From Paenibacillus sp. RUD330 (GTDB lineage Bacteria; Bacillota; Bacilli; Paenibacillales; Paenibacillaceae), in NCBI RefSeq assembly GCF_002243345.2, contig NZ_CP022655.2:4094501-4158500 (forward strand): a stretch of 64,000 nt of DNA. The letters run 5' to 3'. Under the pieces are notes generated by a model, which was not told the origin of the DNA, did no database searches, and saw only the letters and a program-made list of their open reading frames with translations. Made by a program: the position numbers and the translations under genes. This document shows positions 35,167 through 44,097 of this stretch, in pieces (position 1 is the stretch's first letter; each line of letters starts with the position of its first letter).

Positions 35167-38100
35167 ATGCCTACCCCGCAAACAAATGTCCAGCCAGCCT
35201 TGTGGAGACTGGAATCCGGGTCTTTATCCTTCGCCTTCCATGCTTCCGGCGACCTGTACGAGGCGCTCGGCGGCGGAATGATGCTCAATCAGCTCTTGTC
35301 CAGTCCGCTGGACGGATCGCTCAACAATCTGTACCTGCGGATCCGCCGTCCGGACGGCTTCTCCGTCCATCCTCTGCTGGGCGTCTCCTCGCGAAGCGCC
35401 GTCAGCCGCCAAGGGCAGCGCATCACCTGGAGCGGCAACGCGGAAGAAGTCGGGTACGAGGTCTCCTTCCTGATGTCCTCCAGCGGCAGCTGGTTCTGGG
35501 AGATCAAGCTCGACTCCGCCGGCGTTTCCCTGCAGACCGATATCATTTACGGCCAGGATATCGGCCTCGGCGCCCCGGCTGCAGTCCGCAGCAACGAAGC
35601 CTACTGCTCGCAGTACATCGACCATTCGGCCTACCGCGACGAGCGTTACGGCTGGAGGGTCTGCTCGCGCCAGAACCAGCCGCAAGGCGGATCGTTCCCT
35701 TATATGCAGCAGGGCTGCCTCACGGGAGCCGAATCGTACTCGACCGACGGCTTCCAATTTTTCGGCCTCTCCTTCAAGGACAGCCACCGGCCCGAGGCGC
35801 TGAGCCTGGATCGGCTTCCCTCCGAGGTCTACCAATACGAATTCGCCTATACCGCTCTGCAGTCGAAAACGCTTGATCCGGCGAATGGCGCCGAGGCCGT
35901 CTTCTACGGGATGTTCCGGGAGCATCATCCGGAAGCCGTCACGGAAGCGGCCTATTCCGATCAGTTGGAGGAAGCTTGGCGGGAAGCCAGCCGTCTCCCC
36001 GCAGCAGAAGGCCCAGCCGTGCCGGTTCCGCTCCGCTCCGCCGATCTCGGCGATCCGCTGCTCTCCCGGCCGCTTTCTCCAGCCGAGCTGGCGCAGCTCT
36101 ACCCGGTCCGGCTGGAGGAAGAATATTCCGGCGGCGAGCTGCTGTCCTTTTTTACCCCGGATTACGAGCATGTCGTGCTGAAGGCCAAGGAGCTCTCCAT
36201 GGAGCGGCCGCATGGCCATATCCTGATGAGCGGAGCTCCGGACCGGGCAGCAGCCGAGATGCTCACCTCGACCGCTTACATGTACGGAGTGTTCCACTCC
36301 CAGCTGGTCGTCGGGAACACTTCCTTCAACAAGCTGATCGGCCATGTGCGCAGCGCTCTTAACGCCGCTCATGCTTCCGGCTTGCGCCTGTACGCCGAGG
36401 TCGACGGACACTACCGCCTGCTCGCCATGCCTAGCCTGTTCGAGATCGGCTTCAACTATGCCCGCTGGCTCTATGTCCTCGATGACGACACGCTGGAAAT
36501 CACGAGCTTCGCAAGCTCTTCCGCGCCGGATGCCGTGCTGGAGATCAGATCCGCCAGCCGGCTGTCCCGCCGTTATCTGGTTACGGCGCAGATCACGATG
36601 AACGACCGCGACTACGAGATTCCATACGAGCTCCGGCAGCAGGACGGCAGCCTCATCGTCTCCGCCTCCGAGGGATCGCCGATCCGGGAAGCTTACCCGG
36701 CGCTCTCCTACCGCATCAGCGCACAGGGCACCGAAACGGCCCTCAAGGATGAGCGGAGGCTCATGCCCGGCCTTGCTCCGAGCGCCGCCCCTCTGCTCGT
36801 GCTGGAGACGGCACCGTCGGCAGCCTGGAGCCTCCGCATCGGAGGCCGGCTGGACGGCTGGAGAGGCTCCGAGCCGGACCCTGCCGAGCCATTGGTCTTT
36901 GAAAGCGAAAAAAACCGCTACCGCGGCGGCATGGCAGAGCTCATGAACCACTTCCGGCTGGAGCATCCGCAGGACATCGCCTCCGTACGGCGCCTCGACA
37001 TGCTCGCCTGGTGGTACACGCACAACATGCGGGTTCATTTCGCCGTTCCGCACGGGCTGGAGCAATACGGCGGCGCCGCCTGGGGAACGAGGGACGTCTG
37101 CCAGGGGCCGGCGGAATACTTCCTCGCCGTGCAGCATTACGAGGCCGTGAAGGACATTATCCGAACCGTCTACGCCCACCAGTACGAGGCAAGCGGAGGC
37201 TGGCCGCAGTGGTTCATGTTCGACCGCTATTACCGCGTCCAGCAGGAGGAGAGCCACGGCGACATCATCGTCTGGCCGCTGAAGCTGCTCGGCGACTATA
37301 TCGCCGCGACCGGCGACCTCTCTATTTTGGACACCGAGCTTCCCTATACCGGAGAGGACAGCTTCGAGCCTACGCGGCAAAAGCATTCCCTGTACGACCA
37401 CGTCCTCAAGCAGATGGACTACATCCGCTCCCGCTTCCTGCACGGCACGTCCCTCTCCTCCTACGGAGACGGCGACTGGGACGATACGCTGCAGCCGGCT
37501 AGCGCCGAGCTGCGCGCCTATATGGTCAGTAGCTGGACCGTCGCGCTGACCTATCAGGCCGTCCGGCAGCTCGGCGGCTTGCTGGCCGCGGCTGACGGCG
37601 GACCACGCTCCTCGCAGCATGCCGCCTTCGGGGCGGGACTGCTGAAGCTGGCGGAGGGCATCCGCGAGGACTTCCACCGGTACATGAATCCGGACGAGGT
37701 CATCCCCGGATTCCTCTACATGGAGGACGCCCGGCATCCCGACAAATGGCTGCATCCGTCAGATGAGCGCACCGGCATCCGGTACCGCCTGCTGCCGATG
37801 ACTCGCAGCATGATTGCCGGGCTCATCACTCCGGAGCAGGCCGAAGCGCATTACGCGCTGATCAAGCGCGAGCTGAGCTTCCCCGACGGCGTGCGCCTGA
37901 TGAGCCGGCCCGCCGCCTATGAGGGCGGAGTCAGCACCCTCTTCAAGCGCGCGGAGCAGGCGGCCAACTTCGGCCGCGAGATCGGCCTGCAGTATGTCCA
38001 CGCCCATATCCGCTTCATCGAGGCGATGGCCAAGCTGGGCAAGCCTGACGAAGCCTGGCAGGCGCTGCAGGTCATCAACCCGATCGGAATCGCCGATGCG

Positions 38101-38577
38101 GTTCCGAACGCGGAGATTCGGCAGAGCAACGCCTACTTCAGCAGCTCGGACGGACGCTTCGCGACCCGGTACGAGGCCACCGCACGCTTCGAGGAGCTGC
38201 GGCGGGGAACCGCCGCCGTCAAGGGCGGCTGGCGCATCTACTCCAGCGGCCCGGGAATCTATATGAACCAGCTCATCTCGAATGTGCTCGGCATCCGCGT
38301 GGCGGCGGATGTCCTGCAGCTGGATCCCGTCCTCCCAGCCGAGCTGGACGGCATGAGCTTCCGCTTCGCGGCCGCAGGCCGCTCCGTGCGGATTCTCTAC
38401 TCCCTCTCCGGCAGCGGCGGAGAAATCCGGCGCATCGCCGTCAACGGCAAGGAAGCTTCATTCGGCCGTCTGGCCGGATCCTACCGCAGCACCGGGGCGG
38501 AGCTGCCGCTGGCGGGGCTGGAGCCGCTGTGGCTGTCCGACGCCGAGGCCGTGAACGAGATTGTCATTGAAGCCTGA
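35167..38577 (+). CDS. GH94 phosphorylase, probable 1,2-beta-oligoglucan phosphorylase
   Basis: 1136 residues from ATG 35167 (AAAGGAGG nine bases upstream). The C-terminal half has the GH94 (alpha/alpha)6 barrel with WGTRDVCQGPAEYFL, GDIIVWPLKLLGDYIAATGD and the catalytic-acid region SSYGDGDWDDTLQPAS, then the C-terminal cap (FATRYEATARF; PVLPAELDGMSFRF). The large N-terminal half, and the length above 1100, fit 1,2-beta-oligoglucan (sophorose) phosphorylases such as Listeria Lin1839 rather than the ~800-residue cellobiose enzymes. It would release glucose 1-phosphate inside the cell from imported oligosaccharides. No signal peptide. Substrate is inferred from size and neighbours. Confidence 0.75.
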   Translation: MPTPQTNVQPALWRLESGSLSFAFHASGDLYEALGGGMMLNQLLSSPLDGSLNNLYLRIRRPDGFSVHPLLGVSSRSAVSRQGQRITWSGNAEEVGYEVSFLMSSSGSWFWEIKLDSAGVSLQTDIIYGQDIGLGAPAAVRSNEAYCSQYIDHSAYRDERYGWRVCSRQNQPQGGSFPYMQQGCLTGAESYSTDGFQFFGLSFKDSHRPEALSLDRLPSEVYQYEFAYTALQSKTLDPANGAEAVFYGMFREHHPEAVTEAAYSDQLEEAWREASRLPAAEGPAVPVPLRSADLGDPLLSRPLSPAELAQLYPVRLEEEYSGGELLSFFTPDYEHVVLKAKELSMERPHGHILMSGAPDRAAAEMLTSTAYMYGVFHSQLVVGNTSFNKLIGHVRSALNAAHASGLRLYAEVDGHYRLLAMPSLFEIGFNYARWLYVLDDDTLEITSFASSSAPDAVLEIRSASRLSRRYLVTAQITMNDRDYEIPYELRQQDGSLIVSASEGSPIREAYPALSYRISAQGTETALKDERRLMPGLAPSAAPLLVLETAPSAAWSLRIGGRLDGWRGSEPDPAEPLVFESEKNRYRGGMAELMNHFRLEHPQDIASVRRLDMLAWWYTHNMRVHFAVPHGLEQYGGAAWGTRDVCQGPAEYFLAVQHYEAVKDIIRTVYAHQYEASGGWPQWFMFDRYYRVQQEESHGDIIVWPLKLLGDYIAATGDLSILDTELPYTGEDSFEPTRQKHSLYDHVLKQMDYIRSRFLHGTSLSSYGDGDWDDTLQPASAELRAYMVSSWTVALTYQAVRQLGGLLAAADGGPRSSQHAAFGAGLLKLAEGIREDFHRYMNPDEVIPGFLYMEDARHPDKWLHPSDERTGIRYRLLPMTRSMIAGLITPEQAEAHYALIKRELSFPDGVRLMSRPAAYEGGVSTLFKRAEQAANFGREIGLQYVHAHIRFIEAMAKLGKPDEAWQALQVINPIGIADAVPNAEIRQSNAYFSSSDGRFATRYEATARFEELRRGTAAVKGGWRIYSSGPGIYMNQLISNVLGIRVAADVLQLDPVLPAELDGMSFRFAAAGRSVRILYSLSGSGGEIRRIAVNGKEASFGRLAGSYRSTGAELPLAGLEPLWLSDAEAVNEIVIEA

Positions 38578-38656
38578 GGCGTGCCGACAGATAACGCTTA
38601 CGAATAGGAAAGTTGTGGTATAGTTGAAAAAAAAACCTTCTCCAGGAGGAATCTCG

Positions 38657-39622
38657 GTGGTCAGCATCAAGGATATCGCCAAGCAGGCCGGAGTGTCGAT
38701 ATCGACGGTCTCTTATGCGCTGAACGGCAGTCCGAAGGTCACATCCGAAACCAGCGCCAAGATTCTGGCCATCGCCAAGGAGCTGAACTATATTCCCAAT
38801 GCGGCGGCCCGCCAGCTCAAGAAGCAGGAATCCCGGATCATCGGGGCGTTCCTGACCGACTTCACGGGCGCCTTCTACGGCGATCTGCTGCAGGGAATGA
38901 AGGAAGTGCTCAACCGCAAGGGCTATGACCTGATCGTCTGCAGCGGCATGCAGTCGCATCGCCTGCTGCCGGAGCGGATGATCGACGGAGCCATCATTCT
39001 CGACTCCACCTTCTCGGACGAGGAGCTGCTCGACTATGCCGACCGCGGTCACAAGCTGGTCGTGCTCGACCGGGAGCTCAACCATCCCGCCGTGAATCAG
39101 GTGCTGCTCGACAACAAGGCCGGCGCGAACCTCGCCATGGACTATCTCATCGGCACGGGGCACCGCAAGCTGTACGTCGTGTCGGGGCCGGCCGACACCT
39201 TCGACTCGCGCCAGAGGATGATCGCCGTCCGGCAGACGCTCGACCGCCATCCGGAGCTGGAAGCCGTCATTATCGAAGGCGACTTCAACAAAGGCTCCGG
39301 CGAGGAAGCCGGACGCGTCATTCTGGAGCGGAACGAGGGCCCGGCGGGCGTGTTCTGCCTCAACGACGAAATGGCCATCGGCCTGTACAACTACGCCGCC
39401 AGCCAAGGCGTCCGGATCGGCGAGGAGCTCTCGCTCGTCGGCTTCGACAACATCGACCTGACCCAGTATCTCGAGCCTCGCCTCGCCACCATCGATTACT
39501 CCAAGTACCGGTGGGGAGCGATGGCGTCGGAGCAGCTGCTCCGGATCATAGGCGGCGAAGAAGTCGAGCATGAGCGGATCTACGTCTCTCTGATCGAGGC
39601 GGATTCCGTGCGGCGACGTTAG
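38657..39622 (+). CDS. LacI-family transcription regulator
   Basis: 321 residues from GTG 38657 (CAGGAGG upstream). N-terminal HTH: SIKDIAKQAGVSISTVSYALNGSPKVTSETSAKILAIAKELNYIPN. The periplasmic-binding-like effector domain follows, ending LIEADSVRRR. It lies 79 bases after the GH94 gene with its own weak promoter (TATAGT at 38622). Likely repressor of the divergent ABC and GH94 units through the AAACGTTT operators. Confidence 0.94.
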   Translation: MVSIKDIAKQAGVSISTVSYALNGSPKVTSETSAKILAIAKELNYIPNAAARQLKKQESRIIGAFLTDFTGAFYGDLLQGMKEVLNRKGYDLIVCSGMQSHRLLPERMIDGAIILDSTFSDEELLDYADRGHKLVVLDRELNHPAVNQVLLDNKAGANLAMDYLIGTGHRKLYVVSGPADTFDSRQRMIAVRQTLDRHPELEAVIIEGDFNKGSGEEAGRVILERNEGPAGVFCLNDEMAIGLYNYAASQGVRIGEELSLVGFDNIDLTQYLEPRLATIDYSKYRWGAMASEQLLRIIGGEEVEHERIYVSLIEADSVRRR

Positions 39623-39755
39623 GCCGACTGACCGGCACCGCCCTTCGGGCGGCATGACGGGTCGCGGTGCGCAGGCCGCCCTTCTGTTTCGCATCGATAG
39701 AGTCGCCGCTTTCCGTTCCGCGCTTACGGGCGGCAAGCACATCCGGCTCCGTTCC

Positions 39756-39836
39756 GAACCAAGCAGCAAAAGGCAGCATCCCGTTCGGCTCCGTTCAGGA
39801 ACCAAGCAGCAAAAGGCAGCATCCCGTTCGGCTCCG
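39756..39836 (+). repeat. 38-bp direct repeat, period 43
   Basis: 39756-39793 and 39799-39836 are identical over 38 bases (GAACCAAGCAGCAAAAGGCA at the start). Each copy contains the 5' arm of the terminator that follows, so the hairpin has two alternative upstream arms. Confidence 0.85.
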
Positions 39837-39859
39837 GCCGAAGGGATGCTGCCTTTTTT
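39813..39859 (+). terminator. Terminator after lacI-type gene
   Basis: AAAGGCAGCATCCC pairs with GGGATGCTGCCTTT, then T-run. The rest of 39623-39945 has a CCGCCC-ttcg-GGGCGG hairpin and no gene. Confidence 0.85.
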
Positions 39860-39880
39860 CACAGCCAACTGTTAATTTAA

Positions 39881-39910
39881 GGATACGGAACCGAAATATT
39901 GCTCATCCTA
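39881..39910 (+). promoter_or_regulatory. Possible sigma-G promoter of ger operon
   Basis: GGATA, 18 bases, CATCCTA (39904-39910). The minus-10 fits the forespore consensus CATnMTA fully, the minus-35 in four of five. Forespore expression is expected for germinant receptors. Confidence 0.45.
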
Positions 39911-39945
39911 GCTGTACCAATCCATATAGGAAATCAGGTGACGGG

Positions 39946-41442
39946 ATGACGAATCAGACGCCTGCAGGGACCTCCGGTGCGCTCAGCCCCGCCCTGAACA
40001 TCAACGCCGGGATCATCCACGCCGCCTTCGGCAGCAGCCCCGACCTGATCCATCGGGACTTCCAGGCCAGCCTCAGCGACGGCACTTCCGTTGAAGGCGC
40101 CGTCTGGTACATCGAGGGCATGTCCAATTCCACCTTCATGATGCAATCGCTGTTCTCGCGCGGCGGCAGCCATTCCGAATGCGCGACCGTGGAGGAATGG
40201 ATCCTTTATTGCAAAACCCGGGTCATCACGGAAGGCTCCGTCAAGATGCTCCATACGTTCGACGAGCTGTACGACAAGCTCCTGGACGGCCACAGCATCC
40301 TCATGCTGGAGGGCTCCCCCTCCGCCCTGTCGGTTGCGACGAAGGAAGTGAAGGCCCGCTCGGTCGAGGAGCCCAACGTGCAGTCCGTCGTACGCGGCCC
40401 GCGCGAGGGCTTCACGGAGGTGCTCGGCTGGAATACGGCGATGCTGCGGCGGAAAATCGCGAATCCGACCTTGTGGTTCGAGTCGACGACGCTCGGCACC
40501 GTGACCAAAACGGCGGTGGCTGTCGCTTACGTGAAGGACCTTGTCGCTCCCGCCGTTCTGGACCAGGTCAGGGAAAGGCTTGCCCAGATCGACATCGACG
40601 GCGTTCTGGAAAGCAACTACATCGAGGAATACATCCAGGACAAGACCTTCAGTCCTTTCCCGACCATCTTCAATACGGAGAGGCCCGATGTGGTCGCCGC
40701 CGCGCTGCTGGAAGGCCGGGTCGCGATCATGGTGGACGGCACCCCCTTCGTGCTGCTCGTCCCGGCTCTCTTCACCCAGTTTTTCCAGTCCAGCGAGGAT
40801 TACTATCAGCGGGCGGATTTCAGCACGCTCATCCGCCTGCTCCGGTTCGCGGCTTTTTTCCTGGCGACGCTGACTCCGTCGTTCTACATCGCAATCTCGA
40901 CGTTCCACCAGGAAATGCTGCCGACAACGCTGCTGTACAACCTGGCCAGCCAAAGGGAAGGGGTGCCCTTCCCGGCGTTCATCGAAGCGCTCATCATGGA
41001 AGTGACCTTCGAGATTCTGCGGGAAGCGAGCGTGCGCATGCCCAAGACGATCGGCCAGTCGATCTCCATCGTCGGCACGCTCGTCGTCGGCCAGGCCGCC
41101 GTCGATGCCGGACTTGTCAGCGCGGCGATGGTCATCGTCGTGTCGATCACCGCGATCGCCAACTTCGTCCTGCCCGCCTTCAACATGGGCATCGCCGCCC
41201 GCATCATCCGCTTCGGACTGATGCTGCTGGCAGCATCGTTCGGACTGTATGGCGTCTTCCTCGGCATCATCGCCATCGTGCTGCATCTGTGCAGCCTCCG
41301 CTCCTTCGGAGTGCCCTACATGTCGCCGATGGCTCCTTTCATCATGGGCGATCAAAAGGACACGCTGTTCCGGATTGCGATTCCACGGATGAAGAACAGG
41401 CCCCGCAGCCTCCACCCGCAAAAGCTGAGGAGGCAGAAATGA
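39946..41442 (+). CDS. Spore germination receptor A subunit (GerAA family)
   Basis: 498 residues from ATG 39946 (AGGTGACGGG). The N-terminal cytoplasmic domain (about 1-270) has KMLHTFDELYDKLLDGHSILML and GFTEVLGWNTAMLRRKI, typical of GerA. Membrane region with TPSFYIAISTFHQEMLPTTLL, FEILREASVRMPKTIGQSISIVGTLVVGQAAVDAGLVS, a family hallmark. It forms the ion-channel subunit of an inner-membrane germinant receptor in the spore. The stop overlaps the C-subunit ATG. Confidence 0.95.
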   Translation: MTNQTPAGTSGALSPALNINAGIIHAAFGSSPDLIHRDFQASLSDGTSVEGAVWYIEGMSNSTFMMQSLFSRGGSHSECATVEEWILYCKTRVITEGSVKMLHTFDELYDKLLDGHSILMLEGSPSALSVATKEVKARSVEEPNVQSVVRGPREGFTEVLGWNTAMLRRKIANPTLWFESTTLGTVTKTAVAVAYVKDLVAPAVLDQVRERLAQIDIDGVLESNYIEEYIQDKTFSPFPTIFNTERPDVVAAALLEGRVAIMVDGTPFVLLVPALFTQFFQSSEDYYQRADFSTLIRLLRFAAFFLATLTPSFYIAISTFHQEMLPTTLLYNLASQREGVPFPAFIEALIMEVTFEILREASVRMPKTIGQSISIVGTLVVGQAAVDAGLVSAAMVIVVSITAIANFVLPAFNMGIAARIIRFGLMLLAASFGLYGVFLGIIAIVLHLCSLRSFGVPYMSPMAPFIMGDQKDTLFRIAIPRMKNRPRSLHPQKLRRQK

Positions 41443-42647
41443 TCCGGAAGCCGCGCATCACCAGGCTCGCGCCTGCCTTGCTCTGCCTGCTGCTGCTCCT
41501 GCCTCTAGCCGGCTGCTGGAGCCGCCACGAGCTCAACGATATCAGCATCGTCGTCGGCATGGGCATCGACAAGAAGAACGGCCGCTACCAGGTATCGGCC
41601 CAGATCGTGAACCCGGGACAGGTGACCCAGAAAAAAAACGGCGGCGGAAGCTTCAGCCCCGTCGTCACCTATCAGGCCAGCGGGCTCACCATCCCGGACG
41701 CCCTTGCCCGGATGACGGTCAAGGCGGCGAGAGAGCTGTACCTTTCCCATCTGCGCATTCTCATCCTCGGAGAGGAGGTCGCGCGCGGCGGCATCAGCAA
41801 GCCGCTCGACTTCATCTCCCGCAACCGGGAGCTGCGGACCGACTTTTTTCTCATCGTGGCCAAAAACGCTTCGGCATCGGAAATTCTGGACATGTACAGC
41901 CCGATCGATCCGATTCCATCGAACAGCTTGTTCACGAAGCTGGAAACGTCGGACAACACCTGGTCGGCTACGGGCAAGGTCACGCTGGACCGGCTGATCC
42001 AGGATTTGTCCAAGGAAGGCAAAGGTCCGGCCCTGACGACGATCGAGCTCGTCGGCAAGCCTCTGGCCGGAGACAAAATATCGAGCGCACAGGAAATAAA
42101 TCCGGCTGTCGTGCTGAAATATGACGGCATGGCCGCCTTCAAATACGATCGGATGGCGGGATGGATGGACGAGAACGATGCTCGCGTGCTCAACTTCATC
42201 CAGAATTCCACGTACATGACCACGCTGACGGCCCCGTGCCCCAGCAGCAAGGGACTCGTCTCCTATCAGGTGCTGCGCTCCCATGCGAAGATCCGCTCCC
42301 TTGCCCCGGACGAATTCGAGGTCGTGCTGCATACGCAGCAGGACATCGCGGATATCGGCTGCCGGCTGGACATAACCGATCCGTCCACCTTGTCCGCTCT
42401 GACCAAGGCAGCCGACGAGAAGCTCGAGGCCATGATGAACAAAACGATCCACAAGCTGCAGAAGCAGCTGAAGGTCGACGTGTTCGGCTTCGGAGACGCT
42501 CTCCACCGGCAAAATCCGAGGGAATGGCGCAAAATCAAGGACTGGGATCGGGAGTTCGAGACGGCGAGAGTGAAAGTGAAGTCCGTCAGCACGATCCGCC
42601 GGATCGGCACGACGATCAAGTCCATGCAAGACGAGGTCCAGAGATGA
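41439..42647 (+). CDS. Spore germination receptor C subunit lipoprotein (GerAC family)
   Basis: 402 residues. Lipoprotein signal ending LPLAGC, followed by WSRHELNDISIVVGMGIDK, the family-typical start. Mid segment ARELYLSHLRILILGEEVARGGISKPLDFISRNRELRTDFFLIVA and the C-terminal KADVFGFG-like LKVDVFGFGDALHRQNPREWRKIKDWDREF are GerAC hallmarks. ATGA overlap with the A subunit fixes the start. Confidence 0.95.
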   Translation: MIRKPRITRLAPALLCLLLLLPLAGCWSRHELNDISIVVGMGIDKKNGRYQVSAQIVNPGQVTQKKNGGGSFSPVVTYQASGLTIPDALARMTVKAARELYLSHLRILILGEEVARGGISKPLDFISRNRELRTDFFLIVAKNASASEILDMYSPIDPIPSNSLFTKLETSDNTWSATGKVTLDRLIQDLSKEGKGPALTTIELVGKPLAGDKISSAQEINPAVVLKYDGMAAFKYDRMAGWMDENDARVLNFIQNSTYMTTLTAPCPSSKGLVSYQVLRSHAKIRSLAPDEFEVVLHTQQDIADIGCRLDITDPSTLSALTKAADEKLEAMMNKTIHKLQKQLKVDVFGFGDALHRQNPREWRKIKDWDREFETARVKVKSVSTIRRIGTTIKSMQDEVQR

Positions 42648-42662
42648 TAGGAGGTTGGAGAA

Positions 42663-42896
42663 ATGTGGCTGTGGACCGGAATTGCAGGAGCGTGGGCGCT
42701 GACGGGACTGCTGGATCTTCCCGCCCTGTGGAAAAAGGGCAGGAAGAAGGAAGCCGCCGGAGTCGCGGCCGTATTGGCCGCGGCTACGGCCGGAGGCCTG
42801 GCATGCATCCTCATGCCCGTCCCGCCCAATCCGCTGATCGGAATCGCAGCGGTCATCTCCGGTTATTCCAAAGCCTTTTACGCCCTGTTCACCTGA
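42663..42896 (+). CDS. Small 2-TM protein in ger operon (D-subunit-like)
   Basis: 77 residues with ribosome site AGGAGG before ATG 42663. Hydrophobic helices at about 2-20 and 32-50, with a third hydrophobic patch at 58-75, and a basic loop KKGRKKE. Small membrane D subunits are known from several Bacillus ger operons, where they modulate receptor response. Assignment rests on size, topology and position between the C and B genes. Confidence 0.65.
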   Translation: MWLWTGIAGAWALTGLLDLPALWKKGRKKEAAGVAAVLAAATAGGLACILMPVPPNPLIGIAAVISGYSKAFYALFT

Positions 42897-42909
42897 GAGG
42901 AATGAGACG

Positions 42910-44010
42910 ATGCCGCAAGATGAAACGATATCCGTACGCGCGTTCACCATCCTGACCGTCTTCTTCATGATCGGAACTTCCATTCTGATCGCTCCCGCCG
43001 GCCTCGCGCTGGACGCGAAGCAGGACGCCTGGCTGGCATCCATGATCGGCGTCGGCATCAATCTGTCGACGGTCGCGCTCTATGCGGGGCTGGGGAGGCT
43101 GCGCAAGGGCGAGTCGCTGGTCCAGATGTGCCGGAGCGCGCTCGGCAAATGGGCGGGCGCGCTGCTCGGCTTGGCGTTCGCGGCTTTCTTCTACCTGCTA
43201 GCCTCCCTCATGGTGGGGGACCTGGGATACTTCATGACGACGCAGAACTTGCCGGAAACGCCGATCGAGATCTTGCAGCTGCTGTTCGTCGGCATCGTCG
43301 TGTACGCCGTCCGCCTCGGAAAAAGCGCCTATTCCCGCGCGGCCGAAATATTTTTCCCGTGGCTGATGCTCTTGTTCGCCCTGCTGTTTATTTCCACGAT
43401 CCCGAAAATGGATTTCCATAATTTCGAGCCTGTCCTGGAATACGGACTCATGCCCTCCATCAAAGGCGGAGTTTCCTTGTATGGACTGCAGGAGATGGTC
43501 GTGCTGACGATGCTCTACCCCTACATCCGGAAATCGGGCAGCAGGACAAGGGCGTACCTGGGCGGCACTCTCGTAGGAGGCGCCGTCCTGGTCCTTACGA
43601 CTGTCAGCAGCATCGGCGTGCTCGGTTATGCGGTGACGTCCAACCAGCTCTTTCCCGCCTACACCTTGGCCAAGAACATCAGCATCGGCCATTTCCTGGA
43701 GCGGATCGAGGCGATCATGATCCTGATCTGGGTTTTGTCCATTCTGATCAAGATCGTCCTGACGTTCGATGCGGCCGTCATGGGCTTCGCCCAGGCATTC
43801 GGCATCAAGCAGCAGGCATCCTTCGTCATCCCGCTCGGGCTGGGACTGGTCGTGCTCGCCCAGATGTCCTATCCCAACACCGTGTTCATCCAGGATTTCC
43901 TCGCCAAAAACTGGAGCCCCTTCGCCTCGATCTTCCTGATTTATCTGCCTCTGCTGCTCTACGGCATCCTGTGGGCCCGCTCCAAAGCCGAAGCTGCGGG
44001 GAGCGGCTGA
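42910..44010 (+). CDS. Spore germination receptor B subunit (GerAB family)
   Basis: 366 residues, about ten transmembrane helices, of the APC-superfamily endospore germination permease family. Typical start SVRAFTILTVFFMIGTSILIAPAGLA and LQEMVVLTMLYPYI in the middle. It binds the germinant. Last gene of the A-C-D-B order seen here (order A, C, small, B). Convergent with the transglutaminase operon; the 87-base gap has no obvious strong terminator. Confidence 0.94.
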   Translation: MPQDETISVRAFTILTVFFMIGTSILIAPAGLALDAKQDAWLASMIGVGINLSTVALYAGLGRLRKGESLVQMCRSALGKWAGALLGLAFAAFFYLLASLMVGDLGYFMTTQNLPETPIEILQLLFVGIVVYAVRLGKSAYSRAAEIFFPWLMLLFALLFISTIPKMDFHNFEPVLEYGLMPSIKGGVSLYGLQEMVVLTMLYPYIRKSGSRTRAYLGGTLVGGAVLVLTTVSSIGVLGYAVTSNQLFPAYTLAKNISIGHFLERIEAIMILIWVLSILIKIVLTFDAAVMGFAQAFGIKQQASFVIPLGLGLVVLAQMSYPNTVFIQDFLAKNWSPFASIFLIYLPLLLYGILWARSKAEAAGSG

Positions 44011-44097
44011 ACGAAAAGGCTCCCGGCCGCCCTCGCAATGCGATCCCGCTGTGGCTGCCGCTCCCGTTTCGGCGAGGCAATACTTGTCCATGCGGCT

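Noticed and set aside
35224-37755. 843-residue minus-strand ORF
   Set aside because: Antisense shadow of the GH94 gene with no family resemblance.
38600-38622. cre site before the LacI gene
   Set aside because: ATAACGCTTACG shares only part of the consensus.
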